The notes below the pieces were generated by a model that searched no databases, was not told the origin of the DNA, and saw nothing but the letters and a program-made list of their open reading frames with translations. Positions 1-7,551 of a stretch of DNA of 64,000 bases are shown here, one piece after another. The position numbers were made by a program, and so were the translations under genes. Within the stretch, counting starts at the first letter, position 1; every line of letters starts with the position of its first letter. This DNA is from Dehalococcoidia bacterium UBA1328 (GTDB taxonomy: Bacteria; Chloroflexota; Dehalococcoidia; Lucifugimonadales; Lucifugimonadaceae): NCBI GenBank assembly GCA_002306815.1, contig DBTA01000037.1, positions 108,412 to 172,411 on the forward strand, written 5' to 3'.

Positions 1-501
1 GAGTTCGAGGCAATTCGAAAATCAATCGATTCGACATGCGATCTAGAAGAGTGGGCTCCCGTTCACAGTGCAGATAAATCTCTGCGAGAACAGATTGAGG
101 AGTTCTCACAGTCGCTTGGAGAACGGGCGGGTGACGAAGTGGTTTTTGGACTGCTGGGTAAAGAGCCTTGCAAGTTCCACGTCGCTCGAATGAAAAATCC
201 ACCTACGGCTGAGAACGCTCTCGAAGCTTCAGAGTATTCATATTTGCACAGTCACGTAATTCGACCTGCGATACCCGAAGAGCGGGAAGAAGACGTGGTA
301 AGTCCTCACCATGACGCAGGCTTGATTGCTCGTCAGTTCGAAGGTGGCGAAGCGAGAATGGCGTTCATTATGCGTCCCGTACCGCTGGACGAGTTCGTTT
401 CAATCGTGACTCGTGGCTGGCGACTGCCTCCGAAGGCGACAAACTTCTACCCAAAACCGCCTGCTGGCGCCGTAATTCAGAAGTTTGGTCCCACGCTTTA
501 G
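1..501 (+). CDS. DUF1015 family protein, C-terminal part (5' truncated by window edge)
   Basis: The frame is open from base 1 to the TAG at 499-501, so the gene starts outside the window and about 166 C-terminal residues are visible. The end of the protein matches what I know of DUF1015: a segment of the form RPVPLDEF, then a Pro-rich RLPPKATNFYPKPPAG motif just before the C-terminus. DUF1015 proteins are conserved, cytosolic and of unknown function, often near amino-acid metabolism genes. A GTG at 139 is only an internal codon because the upstream frame reads as normal coding sequence. The last 4 bases overlap the convergent gene that ends at 498. Confidence 0.8.
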   Translation, partial: EFEAIRKSIDSTCDLEEWAPVHSADKSLREQIEEFSQSLGERAGDEVVFGLLGKEPCKFHVARMKNPPTAENALEASEYSYLHSHVIRPAIPEEREEDVVSPHHDAGLIARQFEGGEARMAFIMRPVPLDEFVSIVTRGWRLPPKATNFYPKPPAGAVIQKFGPTL

Positions 502-1109
502 GCGGTACCCGAACTCAATGACTCTTCGATAGCGTTCAGTACTTCTTCGATAGAAGGTAGGTTTTTTGTTTCTGTTGAAACTAGCCGTGCGATAAGCGTA
601 CCAAATGAATCGAACACGAAACTGGCGGGGCTTGTTCTATCTTCTCCAGTAGCATCGAACACGCCCCATTCAGTGGCGATCACCTGGAGTGGATCGGCAA
701 TCAACGGGTAGCTGAGTTCCAACTCATCTCGCAAGTCGGCAACTGGTGATGGCCAGTCGGAAATAACTACCACTAATTCAGCTCCAAGTTTTTCAAAAAC
801 CTCAATTTTGGTTTCGATTTCCTGGAGCTGATCGCGATCTGCAGAGTCAGTGGTTGTCGGGATGAAGACTAGATAAACAGGGAATGAGCCGAGCAGGTTT
901 TCGAGCTTGATCGTTTCGCCATCGATACTCGAAACGGAGAAGACTGGAACTACAGGCGTTTCCACTGCGGCCGGTGTTTCGCTGATGATTGCGCCTGTTG
1001 GCTGCTTGATTTCAGGTTCCGCTGGTGCCGTTTTTTGAACTTAGGATGATCCACTGCATCCTGCGACGGAGACAAATAACAGCAACGCGGCAATCGCCCT
1101 CGCTGGCAT
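498..1109 (-). pseudogene. Cysteine-less peroxiredoxin-like lipoprotein, interrupted by an in-frame TAA
   Basis: From an ATG at 1109 the frame encodes a lipoprotein signal peptide ending in a VAGC lipobox, then a TAA at 1043-1041 after 22 codons, then 180 further in-frame codons to the stop at 498. The longest uninterrupted part starts at a GTG at 965 (155 aa). The body has an AhpC/TSA-like thioredoxin fold (VYLVFIP strand, then VVVISDWP and FVFDSFGTLIARL). Aligned with its neighbour at 1152-1793, the catalytic U/C-x-x-C is replaced by D-S-A-D, and the body contains no cysteine at all. It is either a decaying paralogue, a catalytically dead redoxin fold restarted at the GTG, or a sequence error at the TAA. 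TAA cannot be read as selenocysteine. Confidence 0.6.
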
Positions 1110-1151
1110 CGTCCGTCCATTGGTGAAAGCGATCAACAAAGTCCCGCTAAG

Positions 1152-1793
1152 CTAAGACGAGCCAAGCATCTCAACCTGTTTGATGATTTCTCCTGCAGCC
1201 ACCTGATGAGTGTAGTTCAGCCCGATGTCTTTCCAGGCAATTTCGCCATTCGTATCGACGAGGAATACCGATGCCGAAGCGAGTCCGTCCCCAAACAGGT
1301 TGAACACTTCGTAGTTCTCAGGAACCGACGTGTCCTGTGAGGTGTACAAAACCGGGAACTGGTATGCCTGGGAGACGTGAAGCCCTGCCGGACCATCGAG
1401 ATTGTCCGTGCTGATCGCAAGGATCTGGACGCCTGAATTGTTGAGCGAATCAAGGTTTCGTTGCAACTCGCCGAGTTGCCTGCGACAGAACGTTCACAAG
1501 TATGCGCGGTAGAACACTACTGCGACTGGCTTATCGCCACGGAAGCTGGAGAGGTTGTAGTTGACTCCCTGAACCGATGGCAGGGTGAAATCTGGCGCAA
1601 GGTTTGCGAGAGGGGCTGGTGTGCTCACGAGCGGTCGTTCAGTCGGCGCTGGAGCAGCGGCGTTAGATTCACTCGTTGGTGCTGATGAAATGTCCGCCTC
1701 ACCACAGGCGACCAGGGTTCCCGCGACAACAAGCAGACCCGCGAGAACGGGCAACACGCACCTTGAGCGTTTGATGGTCGCTGACATGTTCAT
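1152..1793 (-). CDS. Peroxiredoxin-like (AhpC/TSA) lipoprotein, probable selenoprotein with Sec at codon 100
   Basis: Two collinear frames (1793-1494 and 1466-1152) form one 213-residue protein if the TGA at 1496-1494 is decoded. The N-terminus has a lipoprotein signal with an LVAC lipobox near residue 30, then an Ala/Pro/Thr-rich linker, then the redoxin domain (APDFTLPSV, VAVVFYRAYL). The TGA falls exactly at the position of the peroxidatic Cys of the family pattern FYRGYWCPFCRRQL, giving U-T-F-C followed by RRQLGEL. A bacterial SECIS-like hairpin follows directly. Both halves are intact and free of other defects, and TGA also serves as a normal stop elsewhere in the window (for example ruvA), so a dedicated recoding signal would be needed. 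Predicted role: extracytoplasmic, membrane-anchored thiol/selenol peroxidase or disulfide reductase. The alternative is a TGC/TGT-to-TGA nonsense mutation. Confidence 0.8.
1463..1496 (-). promoter_or_regulatory. Candidate bacterial SECIS element just 3' of an in-frame TGA
   Basis: Reading the minus strand, the TGA at 1496-1494 is followed by 14 nt, then GCAACTC (1479-1473), a GGC loop (1472-1470) and GAGTTGC (1469-1463). This is a perfect 7-bp stem. The apical loop begins with G, 22 nt after the UGA, inside the 16-37 nt range known for bSECIS elements. The hairpin lies within codons for the RRQLGEL helix, so it is compatible with the coding sequence. Confidence 0.7.
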
Positions 1794-1842
1794 GGAATCT
1801 TGTATGTGTTGTTTAGCCAGTTGAGAATCGGGTTATCTAGAA

Positions 1843-1868
1843 AGGCGCAGTCGATTGCGGCTGCGCCT
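1843..1868 (-). terminator. Rho-independent terminator after the aminotransferase gene
   Basis: AGGCGCAG and CTGCGCCT form a perfect 8-bp stem around a 10-nt loop. On the minus strand the stem is followed by TTTCTAG. It sits 53 bases past the stop of the aminotransferase and about 50 bases before the start of the peroxiredoxin-like gene, so the latter probably has its own promoter. Confidence 0.6.
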
Positions 1869-1920
1869 AACCATGTTGACACGAACAGTAATAACGAGTC
1901 GGAGTCTTCTCACGAGTGGT

Positions 1921-3021
1921 TTACGAACTCATTGCCGTCAAGGTTTCCTCTGCGGCCTTCAAGGCTTCGTCAATGTGAGCCTTCTCAACCCAACCCATGT
2001 GACCAACGCGGAAGATCTTGCCGGTGAGAGATTTCTGTCCGCCACCGAGAACCACATTGTAGTTTTTGATCACGTTGGAAAGGAATGCCTTTCCATCAAC
2101 ATCTTCGGGAAGCTTGATGGCGGTAACTGTATTAGAGGCAAATTTTGGGTCAGGTAGTAATTCGAGACCAAGCGCACTGGCACCGTCACGTGTGTGCTGT
2201 GCAATTTCGTGATGTCGAGCGAAAACGTTCTCAATTCCCTCATCGACCATCGACTGCAAAGCGACATCAAGTGTGAACATTGCCGGCAGGCACGGTGTGA
2301 AAGGGGGCTGACCTATATGAAGGTAGTCTTCGTACTGCTTAACGTCGAGGTAGTACTTCGGCGATGTCGACGTATCGTAAGCTTCCCATGCCATTTTCGA
2401 GAAGGTGACCATTGAAATTCCTGGAGGTGAAATCCAGCTTTTCTGGGATGCTGTCGCAACGACGTCTATGCCCCATGCGTCGACGGCAATCGGTACTCCG
2501 CCGGCACTCGAAACGGCGTCGACCAAAATCAGTGCATCCGATTCTTCGTGAATGACCTGACAGAGCTCTTCAAGCGGGTTGGAGACACCTGTGGAGCTTT
2601 CGTTGTGCGTGAAGATGACAGCCTTCACATCGCTCATGTTTCGAAGAGTCTCTCGGACCTTGTCGAGGTCGGCTGCTTGTCCAAGGTCGAAGTTGAGCGT
2701 GGTGACGTCTCCGCCGTATGCCTCGGCGATCTCTGCGAATCTCTCGCCGAAAACTCCAATGATGATCGACAAAATTTTGTCACCGGGAGAAATCGTGTTG
2801 ACGATTGCGGTTTCCATCGCGCCTGTGCCAGACGACGTAATGAAGTATGCGTCGTTCTTAGTCATGAATACCGTCTTCAGGTTTGCTGACATTCGTTCGA
2901 GCATGTCGGCGTATTCAGGTCCACGGTGGTTGATCATTTGCGATCCGGCGAGTTCGAGAACATCGTCGGGTAGCGGGACTGGACCTGGAATTCGAAGATT
3001 TGGCTGGTTCTGACTAGTCAC
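1921..3021 (-). CDS. Class V aminotransferase (alanine/serine-glyoxylate aminotransferase family)
   Basis: A 366-residue PLP-dependent enzyme of the size and pattern of alanine-glyoxylate / serine-pyruvate aminotransferases. It has the N-terminal RIPGPVPLP segment, a SSGTGAMETA phosphate-binding loop near residue 64, the VDAVSSAGG Asp near 169 that contacts the PLP ring nitrogen, and the Schiff-base Lys in SQKSW near 194. The C-terminal FRVGHMG is also typical. Likely reaction: transamination between glyoxylate and alanine or serine, linking glycine, serine and one-carbon metabolism in the cytosol. The preferred amino donor cannot be read from sequence. The 380-base upstream gap holds a long inverted repeat, and a terminator follows the gene. 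Confidence 0.88.
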   Translation of the reverse strand: MTSQNQPNLRIPGPVPLPDDVLELAGSQMINHRGPEYADMLERMSANLKTVFMTKNDAYFITSSGTGAMETAIVNTISPGDKILSIIIGVFGERFAEIAEAYGGDVTTLNFDLGQAADLDKVRETLRNMSDVKAVIFTHNESSTGVSNPLEELCQVIHEESDALILVDAVSSAGGVPIAVDAWGIDVVATASQKSWISPPGISMVTFSKMAWEAYDTSTSPKYYLDVKQYEDYLHIGQPPFTPCLPAMFTLDVALQSMVDEGIENVFARHHEIAQHTRDGASALGLELLPDPKFASNTVTAIKLPEDVDGKAFLSNVIKNYNVVLGGGQKSLTGKIFRVGHMGWVEKAHIDEALKAAEETLTAMSS

Positions 3022-3194
3022 CTGATTGCTCGTTTTCTAAGGGATATGGGTTCGAGGGTTCGTTCAATGATGTGGTTTCGCAGCAATTTCTGCGAAAGAC
3101 CAAGAAGAATTCTAACTCTCAGTAAACGGAACTGGCTGAGATTTTGTTGAGGATGATGCCTTAAAAGTGATCCGCACAGAGGAGAGAGCAGGCC

Positions 3195-3328
3195 CGAAAG
3201 CGAAGTGGAGAGATCTTGGTTGCTTACCCGCCAGAAGTGATCACGTCGAAACGGTCTTGCTGTGACCGTCGGACTGCGAATCGGATCGCGAAGAAGTGGA
3301 TGTCTGAGATTCCTCCACTCCGCTTTCG
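3195..3328. repeat. MITE-like or structured-leader element with 16-nt terminal inverted repeats
   Basis: The 382-base gap between tyrS and the aminotransferase holds no credible gene. It has arms at 3195-3210 and 3313-3328 that pair over 16 positions. One position is an A-C mismatch on the plus strand but a G-U wobble on the minus strand, and weaker similarity extends inwards. Inside are smaller hairpins, for example ACGGTC/GACCGT with a 7-nt loop (minus strand), and a GTGATCAC palindrome. The look (a TTCGCTTTCG-type core near the ends) resembles dispersed palindromic intergenic repeats. A structured 5' leader of the aminotransferase is the alternative. Confidence 0.5.
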
Positions 3329-3403
3329 CTTCGGTCGGTATGAGGGATACGAGTGAGATTTTCCTGATGGATTTTTCGAAGTGAGAAGTTGTTACTTCCG
3401 TCG

Positions 3404-4717
3404 TTACTCAGTCAGTTTTACGAGCGAGTAGTTTTTGCGACCGCGACGGATTACTAGTAGGCGGCCTTCTAAGAGGTCGTCTACTCCAACGGTTCGCCCT
3501 GCATCGGTGATTTGCTCACCGTTGAGGTACATGCCGCCCTGGTCGACAGTTCGGCGAACATCGCCACCCGATTTACCGGCTCCGGCAGAAATCGCCAGCT
3601 CGCTGAACCTGATTCCTTCACCGGAAAGCTGATCGCGATTCACTTCAGTTACCGAAGAACCTTCGAGGACATCTTCCATTTGGTCCGCAGTGAGATCGGA
3701 AATGTTACCACCGAAGAAGGCATCCGTGACTTTCAAAGCTTGATCAAGTCCGCTTTGGCCATGAATCGTCCGTGTTACTTCTTCTGCGAGAGCCTTTTGC
3801 GCCGCGCGCTTGTGCGGTTCTTCGCTTACAGCTTCAGCGAGGCCGCCAATTTGCACCTGGTTCAACAGGGTGAACAACTTTACGTAGGGAATAGCGTCTG
3901 CATCAGCAACGTTCAGGAAGAACTGGTAGAGCTTGTACGGCGAGGTTTGGTTCGGGTCGAGCGTTGGCGCGCCGCCAATTGACTTACCAAACTTTTCACC
4001 ATTCGAATTGACCACCAGCGGGTATGCAATCCCGTGCGCACGGGGTCGACCCTCGGTGCCTGCGCCATGAATACGCCTAATCAGTTCGACTCCGCCAAGA
4101 ATGTTGCCCCACTGGTCACTTCCGCCCGCTTGAAAACCAACATTCTTCTGTTCGTAAAGAGTCAGGAAGTCGTATGCCTGTAGTAGCTGGTAGCTGAACT
4201 CCGTGAACGAAATTCCACTGTCGCGAGTGAATCGATCTTTAACCGAGTCTCGGCTCATCATCGTGTTTACGGTGAAATGTTTTCCTACGTCGCGGAGAAA
4301 CGGGAGCAACTCAGTGGCACGAAGCCAGTCCGCGTTGTTTACCACCTGTGCCGGGTTGGATTTAGCGTTGAAATCAAGGAACGGTTCGAGCTGAGATTTG
4401 ATCGCCTCGACGTTGTGGTCGATATCGGTAACCGACATAAGAGTTCGCTCATCGGCGCGTCCTGCGGGGTCACCGATCATTCCGGTACCGCCGCCAACAA
4501 GGGCGATGGGTGTGTGACCGTATTGCTGGAGTCGAACCAGTCCCATGATGGCGACGAGGTTACCTATGTGCAGACTGCTCGCCGTTGGATCGAAGCCGTT
4601 GTAGCAAGTGATTTTTTCGCTGGCGAGTGCGTGGGCAGACCCGGGCGTGGCGTCGTAGAGCGCACCGCGCCATTCGAGGTCTTCGGTTACGTTGTTGAAT
4701 TCTGTGTCGGTAGTCAT
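3404..4717 (-). CDS. tyrS: Tyrosyl-tRNA synthetase
   Basis: A 437-residue class I aminoacyl-tRNA synthetase that charges tRNA-Tyr. The HIGH signature is HIGN at residues 50-53 and the KMSKS loop is KFGKS at 242-246. The tyrosine-pocket motifs GFDPTASSLHIGN, GGSDQWGN (near 198) and QLLQAYDF (near 177) are all present. The C-terminal 65 residues form an S4-like RNA-binding domain (FSELAISAGAGKSGGDVRR onward). It lies 58 bases downstream of ribF on the same strand, at the end of an aromatic amino-acid cluster. Confidence 0.97.
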   Translation of the reverse strand: MTTDTEFNNVTEDLEWRGALYDATPGSAHALASEKITCYNGFDPTASSLHIGNLVAIMGLVRLQQYGHTPIALVGGGTGMIGDPAGRADERTLMSVTDIDHNVEAIKSQLEPFLDFNAKSNPAQVVNNADWLRATELLPFLRDVGKHFTVNTMMSRDSVKDRFTRDSGISFTEFSYQLLQAYDFLTLYEQKNVGFQAGGSDQWGNILGGVELIRRIHGAGTEGRPRAHGIAYPLVVNSNGEKFGKSIGGAPTLDPNQTSPYKLYQFFLNVADADAIPYVKLFTLLNQVQIGGLAEAVSEEPHKRAAQKALAEEVTRTIHGQSGLDQALKVTDAFFGGNISDLTADQMEDVLEGSSVTEVNRDQLSGEGIRFSELAISAGAGKSGGDVRRTVDQGGMYLNGEQITDAGRTVGVDDLLEGRLLVIRRGRKNYSLVKLTE

Positions 4718-4775
4718 CGGATTGTCTTTGTTGCGAATCGGTGGCGACTCAAGCGATTCTGTTACTGGAAGTGAA

Positions 4776-5702
4776 CTAGATGTCTGCTAAAACTTCACGA
4801 GTTTGTTCGACGTCTTTGGTCATTTGTTCGACTAGTTGTTCAACGGATTCGAATGCGACTTCCGCCCTTAGCTGTTTTACGAACTCTAGTCGAAGTCGCT
4901 TTGTATACAGATCCCCGTCGAAGTCTAGAAGGAACGCCTCGATTGTGCGACCGCCGTCTTCTTCGAAGGTTGGGCGAACACCAATGCTGGATGCAGCCTT
5001 ATGGATCATCCCATCAACTTCGACGAGCGTCGCGTATATGCCATTTTCAGGGACGGTGAAGGGGAACTGTGTTTCGATATTTGCTGTTGGAAAGCCGATT
5101 TCTCTCCCACGTTTTTCGCCGTCAGCCACTACACCATTGATGGAGTAATTTCGTCCCAGCATTTTGGATGCAAGTTCGCAGTTTCCACTCACGACGGCAA
5201 TGCGAATAACGGAGCTAGATACTGCCTCTCCATCGACGACGATTGAGGGAACACCCAAAAAATCAATATCGGTGTGAACACTGCCAGAGGAGAGTTGTTC
5301 AACACCGGCGCGGTCTGCGCCAATCATTGCTCCGGGACCAACAACGAGGGATACGAGTCCGATTCGCTCCTTCAGGGCGCTTACGAACTCATCTGAAGAT
5401 AACTTTTGGATTGAAGAACCAAATTCAAGCTCGACGACGTGTTCGATGCCTTTCTCTTCCATGATCGACCGTCGAGATTCGATGTCGCTAAGGTAGGTCA
5501 CCTGATTGGAGGGTTTTATAAACGCTCGTGGTTGTTCCCTGAAAACCAGCGCGACCGCTTTCGCACCGCGCTTTTTCGCTTCAGTGCGCGCTCGGTCAAT
5601 GAGAGCCTGGTGTCCAAGATGAACGCCATCGAAGGTGCCAACTGTCGCAACCGTTGGTCCTTCAATGGCGTCTATGGTTTCGAGCAATTCGGAATTCGAC
5701 AT
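4776..5702 (-). CDS. ribF: Bifunctional riboflavin kinase / FAD synthetase
   Basis: Makes FMN from riboflavin and ATP, then FAD from FMN and ATP, in the cytosol. The N-terminal FMN adenylyltransferase domain shows GTFDGVHLGH near residue 22. The C-terminal flavokinase domain shows GREIGFPTANI near 200, then GIYATLVEVDG and an AFLLDFDGDLY segment. I use the ATG at 5702 (308 aa); a TTG five codons upstream at 5717 keeps the frame open but has no visible ribosome binding site. It sits between DAHP synthase (62 bases upstream) and tyrS. Confidence 0.95.
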   Translation of the reverse strand: MSNSELLETIDAIEGPTVATVGTFDGVHLGHQALIDRARTEAKKRGAKAVALVFREQPRAFIKPSNQVTYLSDIESRRSIMEEKGIEHVVELEFGSSIQKLSSDEFVSALKERIGLVSLVVGPGAMIGADRAGVEQLSSGSVHTDIDFLGVPSIVVDGEAVSSSVIRIAVVSGNCELASKMLGRNYSINGVVADGEKRGREIGFPTANIETQFPFTVPENGIYATLVEVDGMIHKAASSIGVRPTFEEDGGRTIEAFLLDFDGDLYTKRLRLEFVKQLRAEVAFESVEQLVEQMTKDVEQTREVLADI

Positions 5703-5764
5703 GACTGCCGGTCGCAAAGGGTCTCAGATCCGCGCATGCGAATCGTTACGTCTGATTAGATGAA

Positions 5765-6799
5765 CTAGAGCGCAGCGCGTGCTTCGCGCAGAAGTTCATC
5801 AGTGGTCTCCCAGTTGATGCATGCATCGGTAATTGAGACACCGTACTTCAGATCCTTCGGATCGCCCAGTGACTGGTTGCCTTCGTTTATGTGGCTTTCG
5901 AGCATCACGCCGATAAGGCCTTTGTTGCCCGCGTTCCGCTGCCGAAGGGCTTCTCGGAACACGATCGGCTGGCGGTTGTGATCCTTGTTGCTGTTTGCGT
6001 GCGAACAGTCGACAACGACGTTAGGACGAAGTCCAGCTGCTTCCAAAAGGTTGCCAGCCATAGTCACAGATTCTTCGTCGTAATTAGGTCCGGATGCGCC
6101 ACCTCGAAGGATCAGATGCTGAGCCTTGTTTCCCGCCGTGTTGACGATAGACGCTCGTCCATCCATATCGATTCCAAGGAATGCATGCGGTGATCGAGCG
6201 GCAGTCATTGCATCAACAGCAATTTGTAGCGTGCCACCGGTACCGTTCTTGTAACCAATTGGCATTGAAAGACCGCTAGCCATTTGTCGGTGAGTCTGGC
6301 TTTCTGTCGTTCTTGCACCAATTGCACCCCACGAAATAAGATCGGCGAGATACTGCGGGGTGAACGGATCAAGGAATTCCGTTCCAGCAGGAAGTCCTAG
6401 TTTTAGCACTTCGATAAGGAAACCACGCGCGCGGCTCAGGCCGGTTTGCATATCGAACGTGCCATCGAGATTCGGGTCGTTGATGAGCCCCTTCCAACCA
6501 ACAGTGGTTCGAGGCTTTTCAAAGTAAACCCGCATTACAACGAGGATCTTGTCCTTCACTTCTTCGGCAAGCACTGCGAGTCGCTTTGCGTATTCGAGTC
6601 CGGCTTTTTCGTCGTGGATAGAACAAGGGCCAACGAGCATGACCATACGGTCGTCCTTGCCCTGTTCGATGTTTTCGATTTGTTCGCGTGCGTCAATCAC
6701 CGTCTTGGCGATCTCTGGAGTGATCGGCTGCGACTCTACGTAAGACCGCGGAGAGCTCAGCGGGGAGAGGTTGGTGACTCGAACGTTTGATGTAGACAT
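5765..6799 (-). CDS. 3-deoxy-7-phosphoheptulonate (DAHP) synthase, class I
   Basis: Condenses phosphoenolpyruvate and erythrose 4-phosphate, the committed step of the shikimate pathway. The 344-residue length and motifs fit the E. coli AroF/G/H type: LVGPCSIHD near 54, YFEKPRTTVGWKGLINDPNLDG near 91 (PEP binding), SWGAIGARTTESQTHR near 155, GNKAQHLILRGG near 223 and VVDCSHANSNKDH near 261 (metal His). I cannot tell from sequence whether it is inhibited by Tyr, Phe or Trp. The 304-base gap upstream carries a Phe/Tyr-rich small ORF and strong secondary structure. Confidence 0.95.
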   Translation of the reverse strand: MSTSNVRVTNLSPLSSPRSYVESQPITPEIAKTVIDAREQIENIEQGKDDRMVMLVGPCSIHDEKAGLEYAKRLAVLAEEVKDKILVVMRVYFEKPRTTVGWKGLINDPNLDGTFDMQTGLSRARGFLIEVLKLGLPAGTEFLDPFTPQYLADLISWGAIGARTTESQTHRQMASGLSMPIGYKNGTGGTLQIAVDAMTAARSPHAFLGIDMDGRASIVNTAGNKAQHLILRGGASGPNYDEESVTMAGNLLEAAGLRPNVVVDCSHANSNKDHNRQPIVFREALRQRNAGNKGLIGVMLESHINEGNQSLGDPKDLKYGVSITDACINWETTDELLREARAAL

Positions 6800-6939
6800 G
6801 ACTGGTTTGGGTTTTCTAAGTAGTTGTTGAATGAAATAAGTTGGTAAGAGCGTGATTCAGTCAGTCGGACCCGCACAGTTGCTAGTTGTCGGTGGGGGCG
6901 CTTCGTGAATCCAACTGGGCTGCGGACGATCAGGCAGTC

Positions 6940-7098
6940 TTAGCTGCGATATGAACGTCCGTTCGTAAACAGCCCGCCGGTATAGCTATAGCTGAAATAC
7001 TCGGAACTGTACGAAGCGGAGCGCGAATAGACGAAACCAGCAGAGCGGAAGCCTTGTGGGAATGAGAATTCGATTGTCTGTAGTGTGCGCTCGGACAT
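6940..7098 (-). CDS. Small Phe/Tyr-rich ORF between chorismate mutase and DAHP synthase; possible leader peptide
   Basis: An ATG at 7098, five bases after the aroH stop, opens a 52-codon ORF ending TAA at 6942-6940. It has 6 Phe and 6 Tyr, with a central stretch in which Tyr alternates with Ser (SEYFSYSYTGG). The placement suggests translational coupling to aroH. Downstream, before DAHP synthase, CCGCA-gcc-CAGTTG can pair with CAACTG-TGCGG around a 30-nt loop, but no T-tract follows. It could be an attenuation leader sensing Phe/Tyr-tRNA, a small protein, or a chance ORF. I do not recognise a family. Confidence 0.4.
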   Translation of the reverse strand: MSERTLQTIEFSFPQGFRSAGFVYSRSASYSSEYFSYSYTGGLFTNGRSYRS

Positions 7099-7103
7099 GT
7101 CTC

Positions 7104-7484
7104 TTATGGGTTGACCGTAGAAAGATCGGGACGAAGTTTAGCAGCATTATTGAGGTATGCGTGCGTGATTTCGTTCTGAGCTTTATCGGTGTTCCAGAAG
7201 ATAAGTATACGGATACATCGTTCCAGTGCACCGGGTCGAGCCATTTCGTGTCCGCACATCAACGGAACGTCATTCCAGTCAAATCTTTCTCGTGCGGCGA
7301 CCGCTGGAAATTCAGCAACTAGGTCAGGGCTTGTTGAGAACTGAACAGCCGCAACATCGTCCTGATCGATTCCGTTTGCCTCGATAAGTGCCTTTAGGAG
7401 TTGTTCAGTCGCCGCCAGAACATCGTCGGCGGTTGTTCCATCGGTGGTTGTAGCGCCCTTTACGCCTCGAACCTTCATAGCCAA
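7104..7484 (-). CDS. aroH: Chorismate mutase, AroH type
   Basis: Converts chorismate to prephenate for Phe and Tyr synthesis. The 126-residue length and motifs match the monofunctional Bacillus-type trimer: RGVKGATT at 6-13, TSPDL near 51, VPLMCGHEM at 73-81 (C77, E80), CIRI with R92, Y110 in THAYL, and LRPDL at the C-terminus (R118). The residue aligned with B. subtilis catalytic Arg7 is Lys9 here, a conservative change. It lies 67 bases downstream of trpA. Confidence 0.95.
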   Translation of the reverse strand: MAMKVRGVKGATTTDGTTADDVLAATEQLLKALIEANGIDQDDVAAVQFSTSPDLVAEFPAVAARERFDWNDVPLMCGHEMARPGALERCIRILIFWNTDKAQNEITHAYLNNAAKLRPDLSTVNP

Positions 7485-7551
7485 TCTGTGCTTCCTGGAG
7501 TTCTGGAGTTGTGATTCGCAGTTTCCGATAATCGTCGGAATTTATGGCGAC

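Noticed and set aside
1041..1043. TAA in the first redoxin gene read as selenocysteine or pyrrolysine
   Set aside because: Sec uses UGA and Pyl uses UAG. The codon is TAA, so it is a true stop, a mutation or a sequence error.
2579..3013. Plus-strand ORF of 144 codons inside the aminotransferase
   Set aside because: It is the antisense shadow of a clearly conserved enzyme and has no recognisable motif.
3022..3403. T-box or glycine riboswitch upstream of the aminotransferase
   Set aside because: I found no T-box sequence (AGGGTGGNACCGCG) and no glycine-riboswitch core. The region is better described as an inverted-repeat element.
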